64,000 bases of DNA. Source: Microplitis mediator (taxonomy: Eukaryota; Arthropoda; Insecta; Hymenoptera; Braconidae). Below the pieces are notes generated by a model. The model did not search any database, was not told the DNA's origin, and saw only the letters and a list, made by a program, of their open reading frames with translations. The stretch covers positions 16,056,986 through 16,120,985 of the forward strand of contig NC_079972.1 of assembly GCF_029852145.1 (NCBI RefSeq). Reading direction: 5' to 3'. Position numbers and translations under genes: made by a program. Shown here piece by piece: positions 37,201-49,457 of the stretch (the stretch's first letter is position 1; each line of letters starts with the position of its first letter).

Positions 37201-38545
37201 AACTGGTTATAATTTTTATATTTTCTATAGAATTTCAATGTTATGTCTCTGGGATTTCTCGTAAAAATTTAACTGGTTATAATTTTTATATTTTCTATAG
37301 AATTTCAATGGTATGTCTCTGGGATTTCTCGTAAAAATTTAACTGGTTATAATTTTTATATTTTCTATAGAATTTCAATGGTATGTCTCTGGGATTTCTC
37401 GTAAAAATTTAACTGGTTATAATTTTTATATTTTCTATAGAATTTCAATGGTATGTCTCTGGGATTTCTCGTAAAAATTTAACTGGTTATAATTTTTATA
37501 TTTTCTATAGAATTTCAATGGTATGTCTCTGGGATTTCTCGTAAAAATTTAACTGGTTATAATTTTTATATTTTCTATAGAATTTCAATGGTATGTCTCT
37601 GGGATTTCTCGTAAAAATTTAACTGGTTATAATTTTTATATTTTCTATAGAATTTCAATGTTATGTCTCTGGGATTTCTCGTAAAAATTTAACTGGTTAT
37701 AATTTTTATATTTTCTATAGAATTTCAATGGTATGTCTCTGGGATTTCTCGTAAAAATTTAACTGGTTATAATTTTTATATTTTCTATAGAATTTCAATG
37801 GTATGTCTCTGGGATTTCTCGTAAAAATTTAACTGGTTATAATTTTTATATTTTCTATAGAATTTCAATGGTATGTCTCTGGGATTTCTCGTAAAAATTT
37901 AACTGGTTATAATTTTTATATTTTCTATAGAATTTCAATGGTATGTCTCTGGGATTTCTCGTAAAAATTTAACTGGTTATAATTTTTATATTTTCTATAG
38001 AATTTCAATGGTATGTCTCTGGGATTTCTCGTAAAAATTTAACTGGTTATAATTTTTATATTTTCTATAGAATTTCAATGGTATGTCTCTGGGATTTCTC
38101 GTAAAAATTTAACTGGTTATAATTTTTATATTTTCTATAGAATTTCAATGGTATGTCTCTGGGATTTCTCGTAAAAATTTAACTGGTTATAATTTTTATA
38201 TTTTCTATAGAATTTCAATGGTATGTCTCTGGGATTTCTCGTAAAAATTTAACTGGTTATAATTTTTATATTTTCTATAGAATTTCAATGGTATGTCTCT
38301 GGGATTTCTCGTAAAAATTTAACTGGTTATAATTTTTATATTTTTTATAGAATTTCAATGGTATGTCTCTGGGATTTCTCGTAAAAATTTAACTGGTTAT
38401 AATTTTTATATTTTTTATAGAATTTCAATGGTATGTCTCTGGGATTTCTCGTAAAAATTTAACTGGTTATAATTTTTATATTTTCTATAGAATTTCAATG
38501 GTATGTCTCTGGGATTTCTCGTAAAAATTTAACTGGTGATAATTC
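31271..38545. repeat. 70-bp satellite array, about 104 units
   Basis: Unit contains TTTTCTATAGAATTTCAATG, GTATGTCTCTGGGATTTCTC and GTAAAAATTTAACTGGTTAT. Nearly all units are identical. Private variants reveal history: AAC for AAA at 33136, 33206, 33346 and again at 34885, 34955, 35095; AAAAAATT at 36351 and 36841; ATGTTATG at 37241 and 37661; TTTTTTATAG at 38341 and 38411; single one-base deletion near 33771. All three frames are closed, so it is not coding. Confidence 0.98.
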
Positions 38546-38807
38546 TATTTTTTCTATTCAGATGAGATTATATTGTTTATTAGTATGTGTTAAAAAAATT
38601 ATGTCACTAATTTTACGATTTTATGTTGAAGCTTAAATAATTATAACTCAACTATTCTTTCTAAACATGAATAAGTGAATATTCACTAATTCTGAGTGCC
38701 AACCGAACCACTTTTTGAAATTAGTGGTTCGGTTTGCACTTGGCATTAGTAAATCTTCACTTATTTTCACTTATTCATGATTAGAGAGTTATTAGAACTT
38801 AATTATT

Positions 38808-39977
38808 ACTGGCCACAAATAGCACTTCTATCTTAATTCAGTACATTCAATATCGCGTTACTGAAGCCATAAGGGCGTATCCCACAAAAAATGCCCTTGA
38901 AAAGGCATAAGGGCGTATAAAAAAATTTTTTCCGGGAATCGACGTAGTTATGCCTGAAACGGGCAGAAACGCAAAAAAAAATTTTAGTACGCCCTTATGG
39001 CACCCGAGGTACCCACCGGGAGCCATAAGGGCGTACCAAAAAATTTTTTTTTCGGGAAACAACGTACTTTTCCTTGAAACGCGTAGAAATGACAAAAAAA
39101 AAATTTTTTCAAATTTGAAATTTTTTGATACGCCCTTATGGCACCCGAGGTACCCACCGGGAGCCATAAGGGCGTACAAAAAAATTTTTTTTTCGTCATT
39201 TCTACGCGTTTCAAGTAAAAATACGTTGTTTCCCGAAAAAAAAATTTTTTTTTTGTCATTTCTACGCGTTTCAAGGAAAAGTACGTTGTTTCCCAAAAAA
39301 AAATTTTTTGGTACGCCCTTATGGCTCCCGGTAGGGATCCTGGGTGCCATAAGGGCGTACCAAAATTTTTTTTTGCATTTCTGCCCGTTTCAGGCATAAC
39401 TACGTCGATTCCCGAAAAAAATTTATTGGTACGCCCTTATGGCACCCGGGTGCCATAAGGGCGTATAATAGGCTGATACGCCCTTATGGCATTTGTAACG
39501 CGATATAATCGTTTCATACAAATTAAACTCGTAAAATTCATATATAATTATTACATAACGAGTCATACAAATTTTTTAAACCCAATCAATCCGCCAAAGC
39601 ACTCACATGATAATGGTAAATTCATAGGGAAAGTCTGTAATACCGACTGTCAGCAAAGCTTAGAAAATTTTACTAAAATGGTCATTCGTATAAAATGTAA
39701 TTCTGAAGAATTGGCGTTCGTAGTTTGAATATTTCGGAAGTATTGGATTTCTGAAATATTGTCATTCTAAATATTGTTAATTCTTTATTACGAAAGAATG
39801 AATATTGTAAATTCTGAGTATGTGTTGATATAAAGATTAGAGATTCGATGTTTTTGACAAGGTGATGATTTGTCATTCTGAATTATGAACCATCTTTATT
39901 TTTTACATTCCTAACTGTGAGTTTCTGAAGTTGGTATACTTCTGAAATTTTTACTTTTGACGGTGTGCCTGCAAGCC
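38808..39977. repeat. Right inverted repeat of the 10.8-kb unit, interrupted by a foldback element
   Basis: Inverse of 29168-29684, split at 38853/39503 by the insertion described separately. Confidence 0.8.
38854..39502. mobile_element. 649-bp foldback element with 4-bp target duplication (ATAT)
   Basis: Ends CGCGTTAC and GTAACGCG, flanked by ATAT on both sides (38850-38853, 39503-39506). The empty site is present in the other 517-bp repeat and contains ATAT once, which proves insertion. The interior is almost wholly made of inverted repeats: CCATAAGGGCGTA or its inverse occurs about eleven times, with CATTTCTACGCGTTTCAAG and its inverse between them. Both strands show long ORFs only because of this symmetry. 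Non-autonomous; family unknown. Confidence 0.85.
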
Positions 39978-40631
39978 GAGGAGATAGCTATTATAAACTT
40001 CCCGCTATAAAAATTGCAAATTTTCAAAAAAAGCAGGGCCAAAGCAGGTGTTGGATTAGGAGTTTTTTGCACATATTTACACTTATAATGAAATTTTGTT
40101 TTATTCACTTCCAGGAATAATTTTTTTGTTACTTACCTGTATTTTTGTGAGTAATTTTTTCTTCATAAATAAATTTATTTTTGGTTTTTAATATTCACTT
40201 AGTTTTATTTGTAAAATTAAATATTTAATTAGAGAGAAAGAAAAAGTTTTTAAAAAAAATAACAATAATAATTCTCAACAATTGAAATAAAAATTTATTA
40301 TTAAAAAACAAGGTGACTGAGGACAGACTTTTTACATGCATACACTTGTCAATAAGTAGGAATGTATAGTTTTATCAATGCGCATGCGCGAACATTTAAA
40401 AATTTACTGATCTAGTCACCCAGAAGTAGTTTTTTAATGATATTTCGTTCTCTTTTTTTATTTTCTTTGATATTTATTATTATTAAGTAAATATAAGTAT
40501 GTATATGAATAAATATGATCAATAAATGTAAATAATCACTTTTGTTAATAACAATAATGTATATTATACGATTAAATGTATCTGTTTTGGATGGCCGCAA
40601 GGAGTTACAACTTCATGGCCAATAAACAATA

Positions 40632-40662
<31 letters not shown>

Positions 40663-40782
40663 TTTTTTGTTTATTTGTACTTAATTACATACATACATTA
40701 ATAAATAAAATATTAAATTCAAAATAAAAAAGGGGTATTTTCTTATTTAAATCAGAATTGCTCACTGTAGGAAAATTAGAAT
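39978..40782. other. Spacer between the 10.8-kb unit and palindrome 2
   Basis: Mosaic of repeat pieces: an AACTTCCCGCT fragment (39996-40060), a diverged relative of the palindrome tip (40310-40400, GTGACTGAGGACAGACTT and GCGCATGCGCGAACATTT), and an (AAT)n tract at 40632-40662. No gene. Confidence 0.6.
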
Positions 40783-41333
40783 TGATGAAAAAAAAAAAAA
40801 AAAAAAAAAAACAATATTCTAGCGCGCATGCGCAAACATTTAAAAAAATAAAAAATTTTTCAGAAAACATTCTGCAGAGATTTGTTTTTCTTTTTAAAAT
40901 AAATATATATATATAAAATTGAAATTAATTTTTCTCATTTAATTCTTCACAGTAATATTCATTTTCGGTAAGACGAATGTCATACAGGAAATAAATATTT
41001 TGAAGAAGAAGTGAATAAAAAATTTAAATAATTATAAAAAAAAAATTATCCATAATATATATGCATAAATATATATATTTTTTCATAATTCATATTTTTT
41101 CGTTTATTTAACTGCATAAATGTTTATTATTTATAATATTTACCTGCGTTTATAAGAATTCTTCGGCTTCTTTTTAACTGTAGTTATTTCTCACTTTCTT
41201 ATATATACTTATTTCTACTTATAGACTAAAATATTTAATTAAAAATAAAGGAAAGGTTTTTTTTTTCAATTATAAATGCTCGATTAAAAATAATAAAAGT
41301 AAAAATTTATTATTTAAAAAAAAAAAAAAAAAA

Positions 41334-41576
41334 GCGGCTGAGGACCGACTTCCTATACTGTGCGCATTCACCTACAATTGTATTTATTTAAAAATACAAT
41401 TGTAGTGGTCTAAGCTATTTTCTTTTGGTAGAAAGAAAATAGCCCGTTTGGGAAACCTCGACACTGATAAAATACTCCGATAAAAATCCGATAGACCCGG
41501 AATCTATCGGTTTAAATCGGAGGATTTTATCAGTGATAAAACCCGACCAACACAGTGGTCACTCGATTGGTGACCA
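41334..41576. repeat. 243-bp four-stem-loop block, arm L2
   Basis: Same orientation and length as the L1 copy. All four stems are intact and the CpG sites are retained. It is followed inward by the same AT-rich stretch as L1. Confidence 0.85.
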
Positions 41577-42161
41577 ACAAAAAAGCTAAATGACAATAAA
41601 TACAAAATATTATACAGTACAAAATTACGAAAATAAATACATAAAGAATATAAATACTGAAATTTTATAAATAAAATTTCTTAAAATTAAGACTTAAAAA
41701 TAATACCCAGGCCCGGATATCGCAATAAAAAACATCACACACATTCATCATACAATTAAATAATAATCATACAAACTTAAAATTAAGAGGTAATGGGAGA
41801 AAGGGGAAAAAATTAAATTAAACATAAACAACCAAAACCATGCAATCAAACCCGAATTAAAAAAAAAAAAAAACCATGCACAAGCCAAGCAATAATAAAA
41901 ACATGCCACTCGTACTCATTCTTACAAAAAAAATTATAAATTAAAATCTTAAATTATAAATCACTCCTACATCATCCATCACACTCACACCATAATACAA
42001 TAATTATATAATAGAAATTAAAATTAAGCTTAAATAAAATTAATAACTAATCTTCCTGGTCCTGGTCCTGGTCCTGGTCCTGGTTCTGGTCCTCCTCTTG
42101 GTCCTTGGCATCCCTGGGCATCCTTCAAGTTGGGCATCCTTCTTGTTGACTGGATCTGAAA

Positions 42162-42344
42162 CTAAAATATATACCCCAATAGATTAATACCGGGCATATA
42201 TATTACTATGAAAAAAAAGAAGGATGTAGAAATAAATATGCACCAGAAAAAAAGAATTAGAGCGGCGGTGTGTCCTTGGATCTGGACCACCTTGTCGTCA
42301 ATGCTCAGCAGCATCACTGTCTCCAAAATTAATCTGGTCCTCAC
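42162..42344 (-). CDS. Conserved 60-codon ORF of unknown function, arm L2 (GTG in place of ATG)
   Basis: Same frame as the L1 ORF with a few changes near the start. The initiator ATG is replaced by GTG, so in a eukaryote the first usable ATG would be ten codons in. The neighbouring CCTGGT run is at about 42055-42092. Confidence 0.25.
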   Translation of the reverse strand: MRTRLILETVMLLSIDDKVVQIQGHTAALILFFWCIFISTSFFFFIVIYMPGINLLGYIF

Positions 42345-43316
42345 AGACCAGTCATGTCAATATAGATTCCAGTGGACTCTAGATTAGACACGTCATAAAA
42401 GATCTACCAAAAAGTAAATCCAAACTATGTACCTAAACCTGAAAAAAAAAAACATTTAGAAAAAAAGAAAAAATTAATGGAAAGTCCGAGTAACTTCAAT
42501 CGGGTGAGGATTAGGTAAGTCTCTGGAATCTTAAAAATCTACTGAAAAAAATTAGAAAAAAATTATGCGTCCAAACCTAAAAAAGAAAAAAAATTTATAA
42601 AATAGAAAAAAAAAATTCATTATGAAGTTCCGTAATCTCGAAAAATCTATAGAAAAAAAAAAAAACGAGAAAAAATAATTATTTCTAAACCTAAAAAAAA
42701 AAAAAAGATTATCATCAAACATGTCGGGCGGTTCTCGTATCTTAGCATGTATTAAAAATTAAAATTAAAAAAACTATAGGGTAACCTGACCAGTTGCAAT
42801 AAATTAATTCATTAATTGGAGAAAAAAAAACTGACTCTAAAAACAATGACTCTACTTCTGCAAAAATGACTCTAATAAAAGTGACTCTACTTTTGGGGAA
42901 AAAAAAAATTAACTCTAATTTTAAAAGAATGACTTCAATTGTATAAAAAATGAATCGAATTAAATGACTCTACTATTTAAAAAATGACTCTAATTGAAGT
43001 GACTCTACTTTTATGAAAGTGACTCGAATCTCCAGAACTTTAATTTAAAAAAAAAAATGATGGGGGAAGGGAGGGGGGGGGGTGAAAGTACATTTAAAAT
43101 AAATCAATCGATTGAAATAAAAAAAAATTCAAAAAAACTGGCTCTAATTTAAGTGACTCTACTTTTTAAAAACTGATTCTACTTCTATTAAATTTACTCT
43201 AAATTAAATGACTCGACTATTTAAAAAATGGCTCGAATTGAATAACGATAAAAAAAATTGAGGGTGAATGAGCATTTACATGAAATTAATTAATTAAAAT
43301 CGAATCCCCTTTCGAC

Positions 43317-45836
43317 AGCACACAAAAATTACTATAAAATCACATCGTTATCAATATCATCAATAAAACCATTGCAGTCAATATTAATATCAATTGTGTA
43401 ATGTGACCTGCCAGGGCCAATTACACTATCATTATAAAATGATAATGGTATTGATATTAATTATGGCAGCAACAATAATAATGATAATACCGATAACAAC
43501 ATGAGAATAATAGATATTCTTAGAGTATACGTCGAAAGTAGATCGACCTCAATTAAAAATTGAAATTTAAAAAACGATAGGGTAACCTGACCTAATGCCA
43601 AGTCTCGATTAGCGGGGAAAACAAAACTGACTCTACTTTAATAAAAACTACTCTATACCGATGAAACTGACTCTACTACTACTAAATTGATGCTAAATTA
43701 CGTAAGACTACTATTTAAAAAATGACTCGAATTAAATAACGATAAAAAATTGAGGATAAATGAGCGTTTGCATTAAATTTATTAATTGTAATAAAAAATT
43801 AAAAAAAAAAACTGGCTCTAATTCAAGTGACTCTACTTTTTGAAAACTGACTCTACTTTTATTAAATTGACGCTAAATTAAGTGACTCTACTGTTTAAAA
43901 AATGACTCTATACCGATAAAACTGACTCTACTACTATTAAATTGATGCTAAATTAAATAACTCGGCTCAGATAACGATAAAAAAAATTAAGGATGAATGA
44001 GCATTTACACGGAATTAATTAATTGAAATCGAACCCCTTTTCGACCGCACACAAAAATTACTATAAAATCACATCATTATCAATATCATCAATAAAACCA
44101 TTGCAGTCAATATTAATATCAATTGTGTAATGTGACCTGCCAGGGCCAATTACACTATCATTATAAAATGATAATGGTATTGATATTAATTATGACAGCA
44201 ACAATAATAATGATAATACTGATAACAACATGATGATTATAGATATTCTTAGAGTATACGACAAAAGTGGATCGACATTCAATTAAAAATTGAAATTTAA
44301 AAAGCGATAGAGTAACCTGACCTAATGCCAAGTCTCGATTAGTGGGAAAAACAAAACTGACTCTATTTCTATCAAAATGACGTTAAATTAAAGGACTCGA
44401 CTGTCTTAAAAATTACTCGAATTGAATAACGACAAAAAAATTAGACGTGAATGAGCATTTACATTAAGTTAATTAATAAATTTAAATAAAAAATAGAAAA
44501 ATTTTTAAAAAATGGCTCTAACTCAAATGACTCTACTTTTTAAAAGCTGACTCTATTCCTATCAAAATGACGTTAAATTAAAGGACTCGACTGTCTTAAA
44601 AATTACTCGAATTAAATAACGATGAAATAAAATTAGGGGAAAATGAGCATTTACATTAAATTAATCAATTGTAATAAAAAATATAAAACTAGCTCTAATT
44701 TAAGTGACTCTACTTTTCGAAAACTGATTTTACTTTTAATAAATTGACGCTAAATTAAATGACTCGACTGCTTTCAAAATGACTCGACTTAGATAACGAA
44801 AAAAAAAATTGAGGATGAATGAGCATTTACATTAAATTAATTAATTAAAATCGAATCCCCTTTCGACAACACACAAAAATTACTATCAACTCATATCATT
44901 ATCAATATCATCAATAAAACCATTGCAGTCAATATTAATATCAATTGTGTAATGTGACCTGCCAGGGCCAATTACACTATCATTATAAAATGATAATGGT
45001 ATTGATATTAATAATGGCAGCAACAATAATAATGATAATACCGATAACAACATGAGAATAATAGATATTCTTAGAGTATACGTCGAAAATAGATCAACCT
45101 CAATTAAAAAGTGAAATTTAAAAAACGACTCTACTTTTTGAAACTGACTCTACTTTTATTAAATCGAAGCAAAATTAAGTGACTCTACTGTTTAAAAAAT
45201 GACTCGATACCAATAAAACTGACTCTAGTTCTAATAAATTGACGCTAAATTAAATGACTCGGCTCAGATAACGATAAAAAAAATTAAGGATGAATGAGCA
45301 TTTATATTAAATCAATTAATTGAAATTAAAACCATTGAAAACTTACGGTACTTAAAATGACTCTAATTATGTAAAAATTACTCTAATTTAAATGACTATG
45401 CCATAAAAAAGCTGACTTTAATTCAAATCTCTACTTTTATAAAATTGAAATGAAAAAAATTATTGGGGTGCAAATACATGTGTGATAGAAAAGTGTGTAT
45501 GTGTGTTTGTCTGATTTTTTAAGCAATAATAAAAACTACGTAATATATTTCCATCAAAACCGAACCGTATGTGTAGCATTAGGCCACCAGCCAATCGATA
45601 AATCGAATCCCCGTTTTGATCGCACACAAAAGTCACTATAAAATCACATCATTATGATATCATCAATAAAACCATTGCAGTCAATATTAATATCAATTGT
45701 GTAATGTGACCTGTTAGGGCCAATTACACTATCATTATATAATATGATAATGGTATTGATATTAATTATGGCAGCAACAATAATAATGATAATACCGATA
45801 AAAACATGATAATGATAGATATTCTTAGAGTATACG
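43317..45836. repeat. Four ~215-bp repeats with TGACTC-rich spacers, arm L2
   Basis: Copies at 43317-43531, 44046-44260, 44868-45082 and 45621-45836. TGACTC-rich DNA runs from about 42830 to 45440. Like R1, it lacks the outermost unit seen in L1 and R2; one extra internal unit restores the count to four. Confidence 0.75.
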
Positions 45837-46094
45837 ACCAATGAGGATCGACATCGATCGAACCGGAGGGTTATGCGTACCAGCTCAGAAGATCAAGATT
45901 TATATTACAAAAAAACTAACAATTAAATAACGCGACCGCCTGACATAGTGCCAGGGTTTTTTTTACGCAAAAATGCCATTTGAATTAAATTTTTTATATA
46001 AAAAAAAAAAAAAAAAAAAAATAGATTTTTAATGTGACTCTAATCAAATTAATACTACATACAAGCAATGCTAACGAGTAAACTCAAGACTCTA

Positions 46095-47410
46095 CAGCTA
46101 TTGACACCTGACCGAGTGCCAGGTGTCTTTTTTAATTTAAATCTACATTTATGAATTTAAGGGTAAAAAAATTAGGGGTATAGATTGGTGTGTAAATTAA
46201 AGTCGCCGTAAGCGAGGTTGTGAGTAACCTCAACTTACGGCGACGTGTAAGGTAAGACTCGATTTCATTGAAGATGAACAGAGTCTCAGTGGGTAGTGTA
46301 AGGGGGGGTGTATGTGAATTTAAGCTAAAAAATAAACCCTATGCAAAATTGATTCTAATTTCAAAACCCCTGGACCAGTAACTTAAATATCTAATAAAAG
46401 CGTGACGCTAATACTTGAATTTAAAGAAAAAAAAAGGGGGGGGGGTAAATCACCACTCTTATAAAAAAGGGATAAGGTGACTCTAATTTAAAAAAAACCC
46501 AAGTTATTTAATTAATCTACTTCCCCGATCAGTCTAGTGACATCAAAACCCCAGTCCTATATTATTCCCCTTCTATAGTTACTAACTTATTAATTAACGC
46601 AGCAAAAGTGACTCTAATTATTTAAATAATAATAATAATAATAAATGAAAAATACACACCGCTCTACAGACACTTAAACACTTAAAAAAGAAAAGTTATG
46701 ATCAGAAAAATTTTTTATGGATTGAGACCGGCACCCAAATCGCACCCGGGTACTCAAAGGGTGGGACAGAATAATCCATTAAAAATTAAAACTGATCAGG
46801 GAAAATTTCTTTTTTCAGCTTTTTATGCATTAAAAAATGAAAAAAATAAATTTTTTTTAAATTTTAATGTATAAAAAAAATATTTTATATACGCTGTTAT
46901 GGTTGGCCACCCATAACAGCGTAACAATATTTTTCGCCTTTAAGATCTATAGAGCGATATATATTTTTAGACTCTAATTCGCGTGAATTTAATTTGACCT
47001 AAATTATAAGAACCAAGTGTCCTTATAATCCCTAATACCCATAAACCCCCAGCTAAATCACTAGACCAATATCCCATTTCGCGGAAAAAAACCCAATACG
47101 AATTAATTAAAAAAAAAAAAAAGGGTAAGAGTGGCAATTGTTGGGGAAGGGTTGGTTGATTCTACAATTTAACGCGTGATTCTACTGAGAGAATACTCTC
47201 AACGAAAAACCTATTACTGGTCCACTAATTAATCTAATTACCCCGATTTAAAAATTAAAAATTATCCTAGCAATACAAGGGAGTGAGTTGGGTATACGCA
47301 AAGTGCGTATTTATGTGTGTGAGGTGGGTAAAAAATGGTGTGTTTAAATTGTCAACAGCAGAAGGCTATTGATAAAAAATCAATCTATACCCCATGTTAA
47401 ATTAAAAAAA
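46095..47410. repeat. GC-richer hairpin segment, arm L2
   Basis: Counterpart of the L1 segment. Hairpins at 46202-46244 and 46891-46922 are preserved base for base in their stems, apart from one CpG site in the first hairpin (GCGAGG here, ACGAGG in L1). Confidence 0.7.
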
Positions 47411-47499
47411 AAGAAATGATAACTCCAGAAGGAAGTTATTTAATTTATAAGAAAAAGAAAAAAAAAGTTTACTCGGTTAGTACTGCTTGTGATTCAAAA

Positions 47500-48730
47500 G
47501 ACTCTAATTAAAATGAATTTAAAAAAAAAAAAAAATAAAAAAACCAAGACTAAGTTGAAAAAACTAAATGACTCTACTTTCTAAAAAGTAACTTAATTTG
47601 AATGGCATTTTGTAAAATTGAATGAAATTACTTTAATTAAACGCGAATGCTTTTACTGTAATTAAAATGACTCTACTTTTAAAAAACTGTCTCTAATTTA
47701 AATGACTCGACTTGCAAAAAAACTCGAATTTAATTTATTAAAAAAAAAAAAAAAAGTGTTGAAAAATATGTAATTCTATTTCTAATAAAATGTGGGTTAA
47801 TCTAATTTTAAAAAGTTAATGTGAAATTTGTGTTTATGAATTCACACCCCAATAATAGATATATTAATTTAATTATCAAAAGATGACTCGAATATTACTG
47901 ATTCTACTGATTTTAAAATAAATTTAACTACTCGAATTTAATTTAAGAAAACTAAAACTAATGTAAACGACTAGACTTTAGTAAAAAAAAAAAAGAAAAA
48001 AAAAATAACTGAATTCAATGCAAATGCTCAATTTCAATTAAAAAAAAAAATAAATAAATAAAATGACTCGAATTTAAATTAAAAAAACTCAATTTGATTC
48101 AAATGACTCGACACGAATTTAAAAAAAAAAAAAATTAATTCCATGCAAATGCTCAATTTCAATTAAAAAAAAAAATATTGATGAAAATGACTCGAATTTA
48201 AATTTAAAAAACTGAATGTGATTCAAATGACGCGACACGAATTTAAAAAAAAAATTATTTCCATGCAAATGCTCAATTTCAATTAAAAAAATAAATAAAT
48301 AAATAAAATGACTCGAATTTAAATTTAAAAAACTGAATGTGATTCAAATGACTCGACACAAATTTAAAAAAAAAAAAATTAATTCCATGCAAATGCTCAA
48401 TTTCAATTAAAAAAATAAATAAATAAATAAAATGACTCGAATTTAAATTTAAAAAACTGAATGTGATTCAAATGACTCGACACGAATTTAAAAAAAAAAA
48501 AAAATTAATTTCATGCAAATGTTCGGCTTGATATTAAAAAATTTATTACGAATGACTCGACTCTAATTTAAAAAAACTCAATTTGATTTAAAAGACTCGA
48601 CTTGAATTAAAAAAAACCGAATTTGATTTAAATGACTCGACTATTAAAAATCTGAATTTAATTTATTGCAAATGGCTCGACTTTAATTAAAAAAAACTAA
48701 ATTGAATTCAAAAGACTCGACTATTTAAAA
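47500..48730. repeat. TGACTC-rich DNA with ~120-bp tandem array, arm L2
   Basis: Array at about 48005-48520, with AAATAAATAAAT replacing part of the A run in some units, a variant not seen in the other arms. Confidence 0.7.
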
Positions 48731-48867
48731 CCGTAATGAATTTAAATTAAAGAAAAAAAAAAAAAAAGATACGGAACCGTTGATAAATATTAAAAAGTGC
48801 AATTAAATAAATGGATTATAATGGAGAAGAGAAAAGAGTGACAGAAACTAAAAAACAATAACAAACC

Positions 48868-49026
48868 TCAACAGAGAAATAACTTTATTTCCCTGCCGAA
48901 CGATGCCAGTTGATCAGCTGGTAGGATGACAGCTAGCAGTTCATTGAGGCTGGTCAGTGTTCTTTGGTTCCATCCTTCCTTCCAGTCAAGACATCAGAAA
49001 AAAAACTTTTCATCGTTGGAATCCAT
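48868..49026 (-). pseudogene. Broken copy of the 52-residue ORF, arm L2
   Basis: Carries the same two indels as the R1 copy, which ties these inner arms together. Confidence 0.6.
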
Positions 49027-49457
49027 TGATAATCTATCTAAACAATCAACACTAATTAATAAATAAAAATACTGTTGACTTGTATATTCAATTGGGTTGA
49101 CAAAAAAATTTAAAAAAAAAAATTGATTTTTTCAACTTGCGTAGACGCCGGTTGAAAAAAAAAATTTTTTTCAAAAATGACTAATGACGTCATTAAGGAA
49201 AAAAAAAAATTAAAAAAAAAAGTCAACAGAATTTTTAAAAATAGTTGAACACGTCGAAAACGATGCGTACACATCGAATGTCGGGTGCTAACTAACCCTT
49301 TCCACCCTAGCCCTTAGGACGCTCACTTCACCCCCACTTCACCCCCACTTACTAGTCGCCCAGCGCAAAATACAATTTCGTTGGTACCCTTCCCTCTCTA
49401 CGCAAGTGGAGGGGATTTCCGGCCAATCGCGCCCTTATCCCCTGACTACCCTCCCCC

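Noticed and set aside
31271..38545. CRISPR-like array
   Set aside because: The repeats are directly contiguous with no unique spacers, in a eukaryotic context; it is a satellite.
38847..39399. Several 130-170-codon ORFs on both strands
   Set aside because: They arise from nested inverted repeats of the foldback element. Both strands read alike and there is no domain or codon signal.
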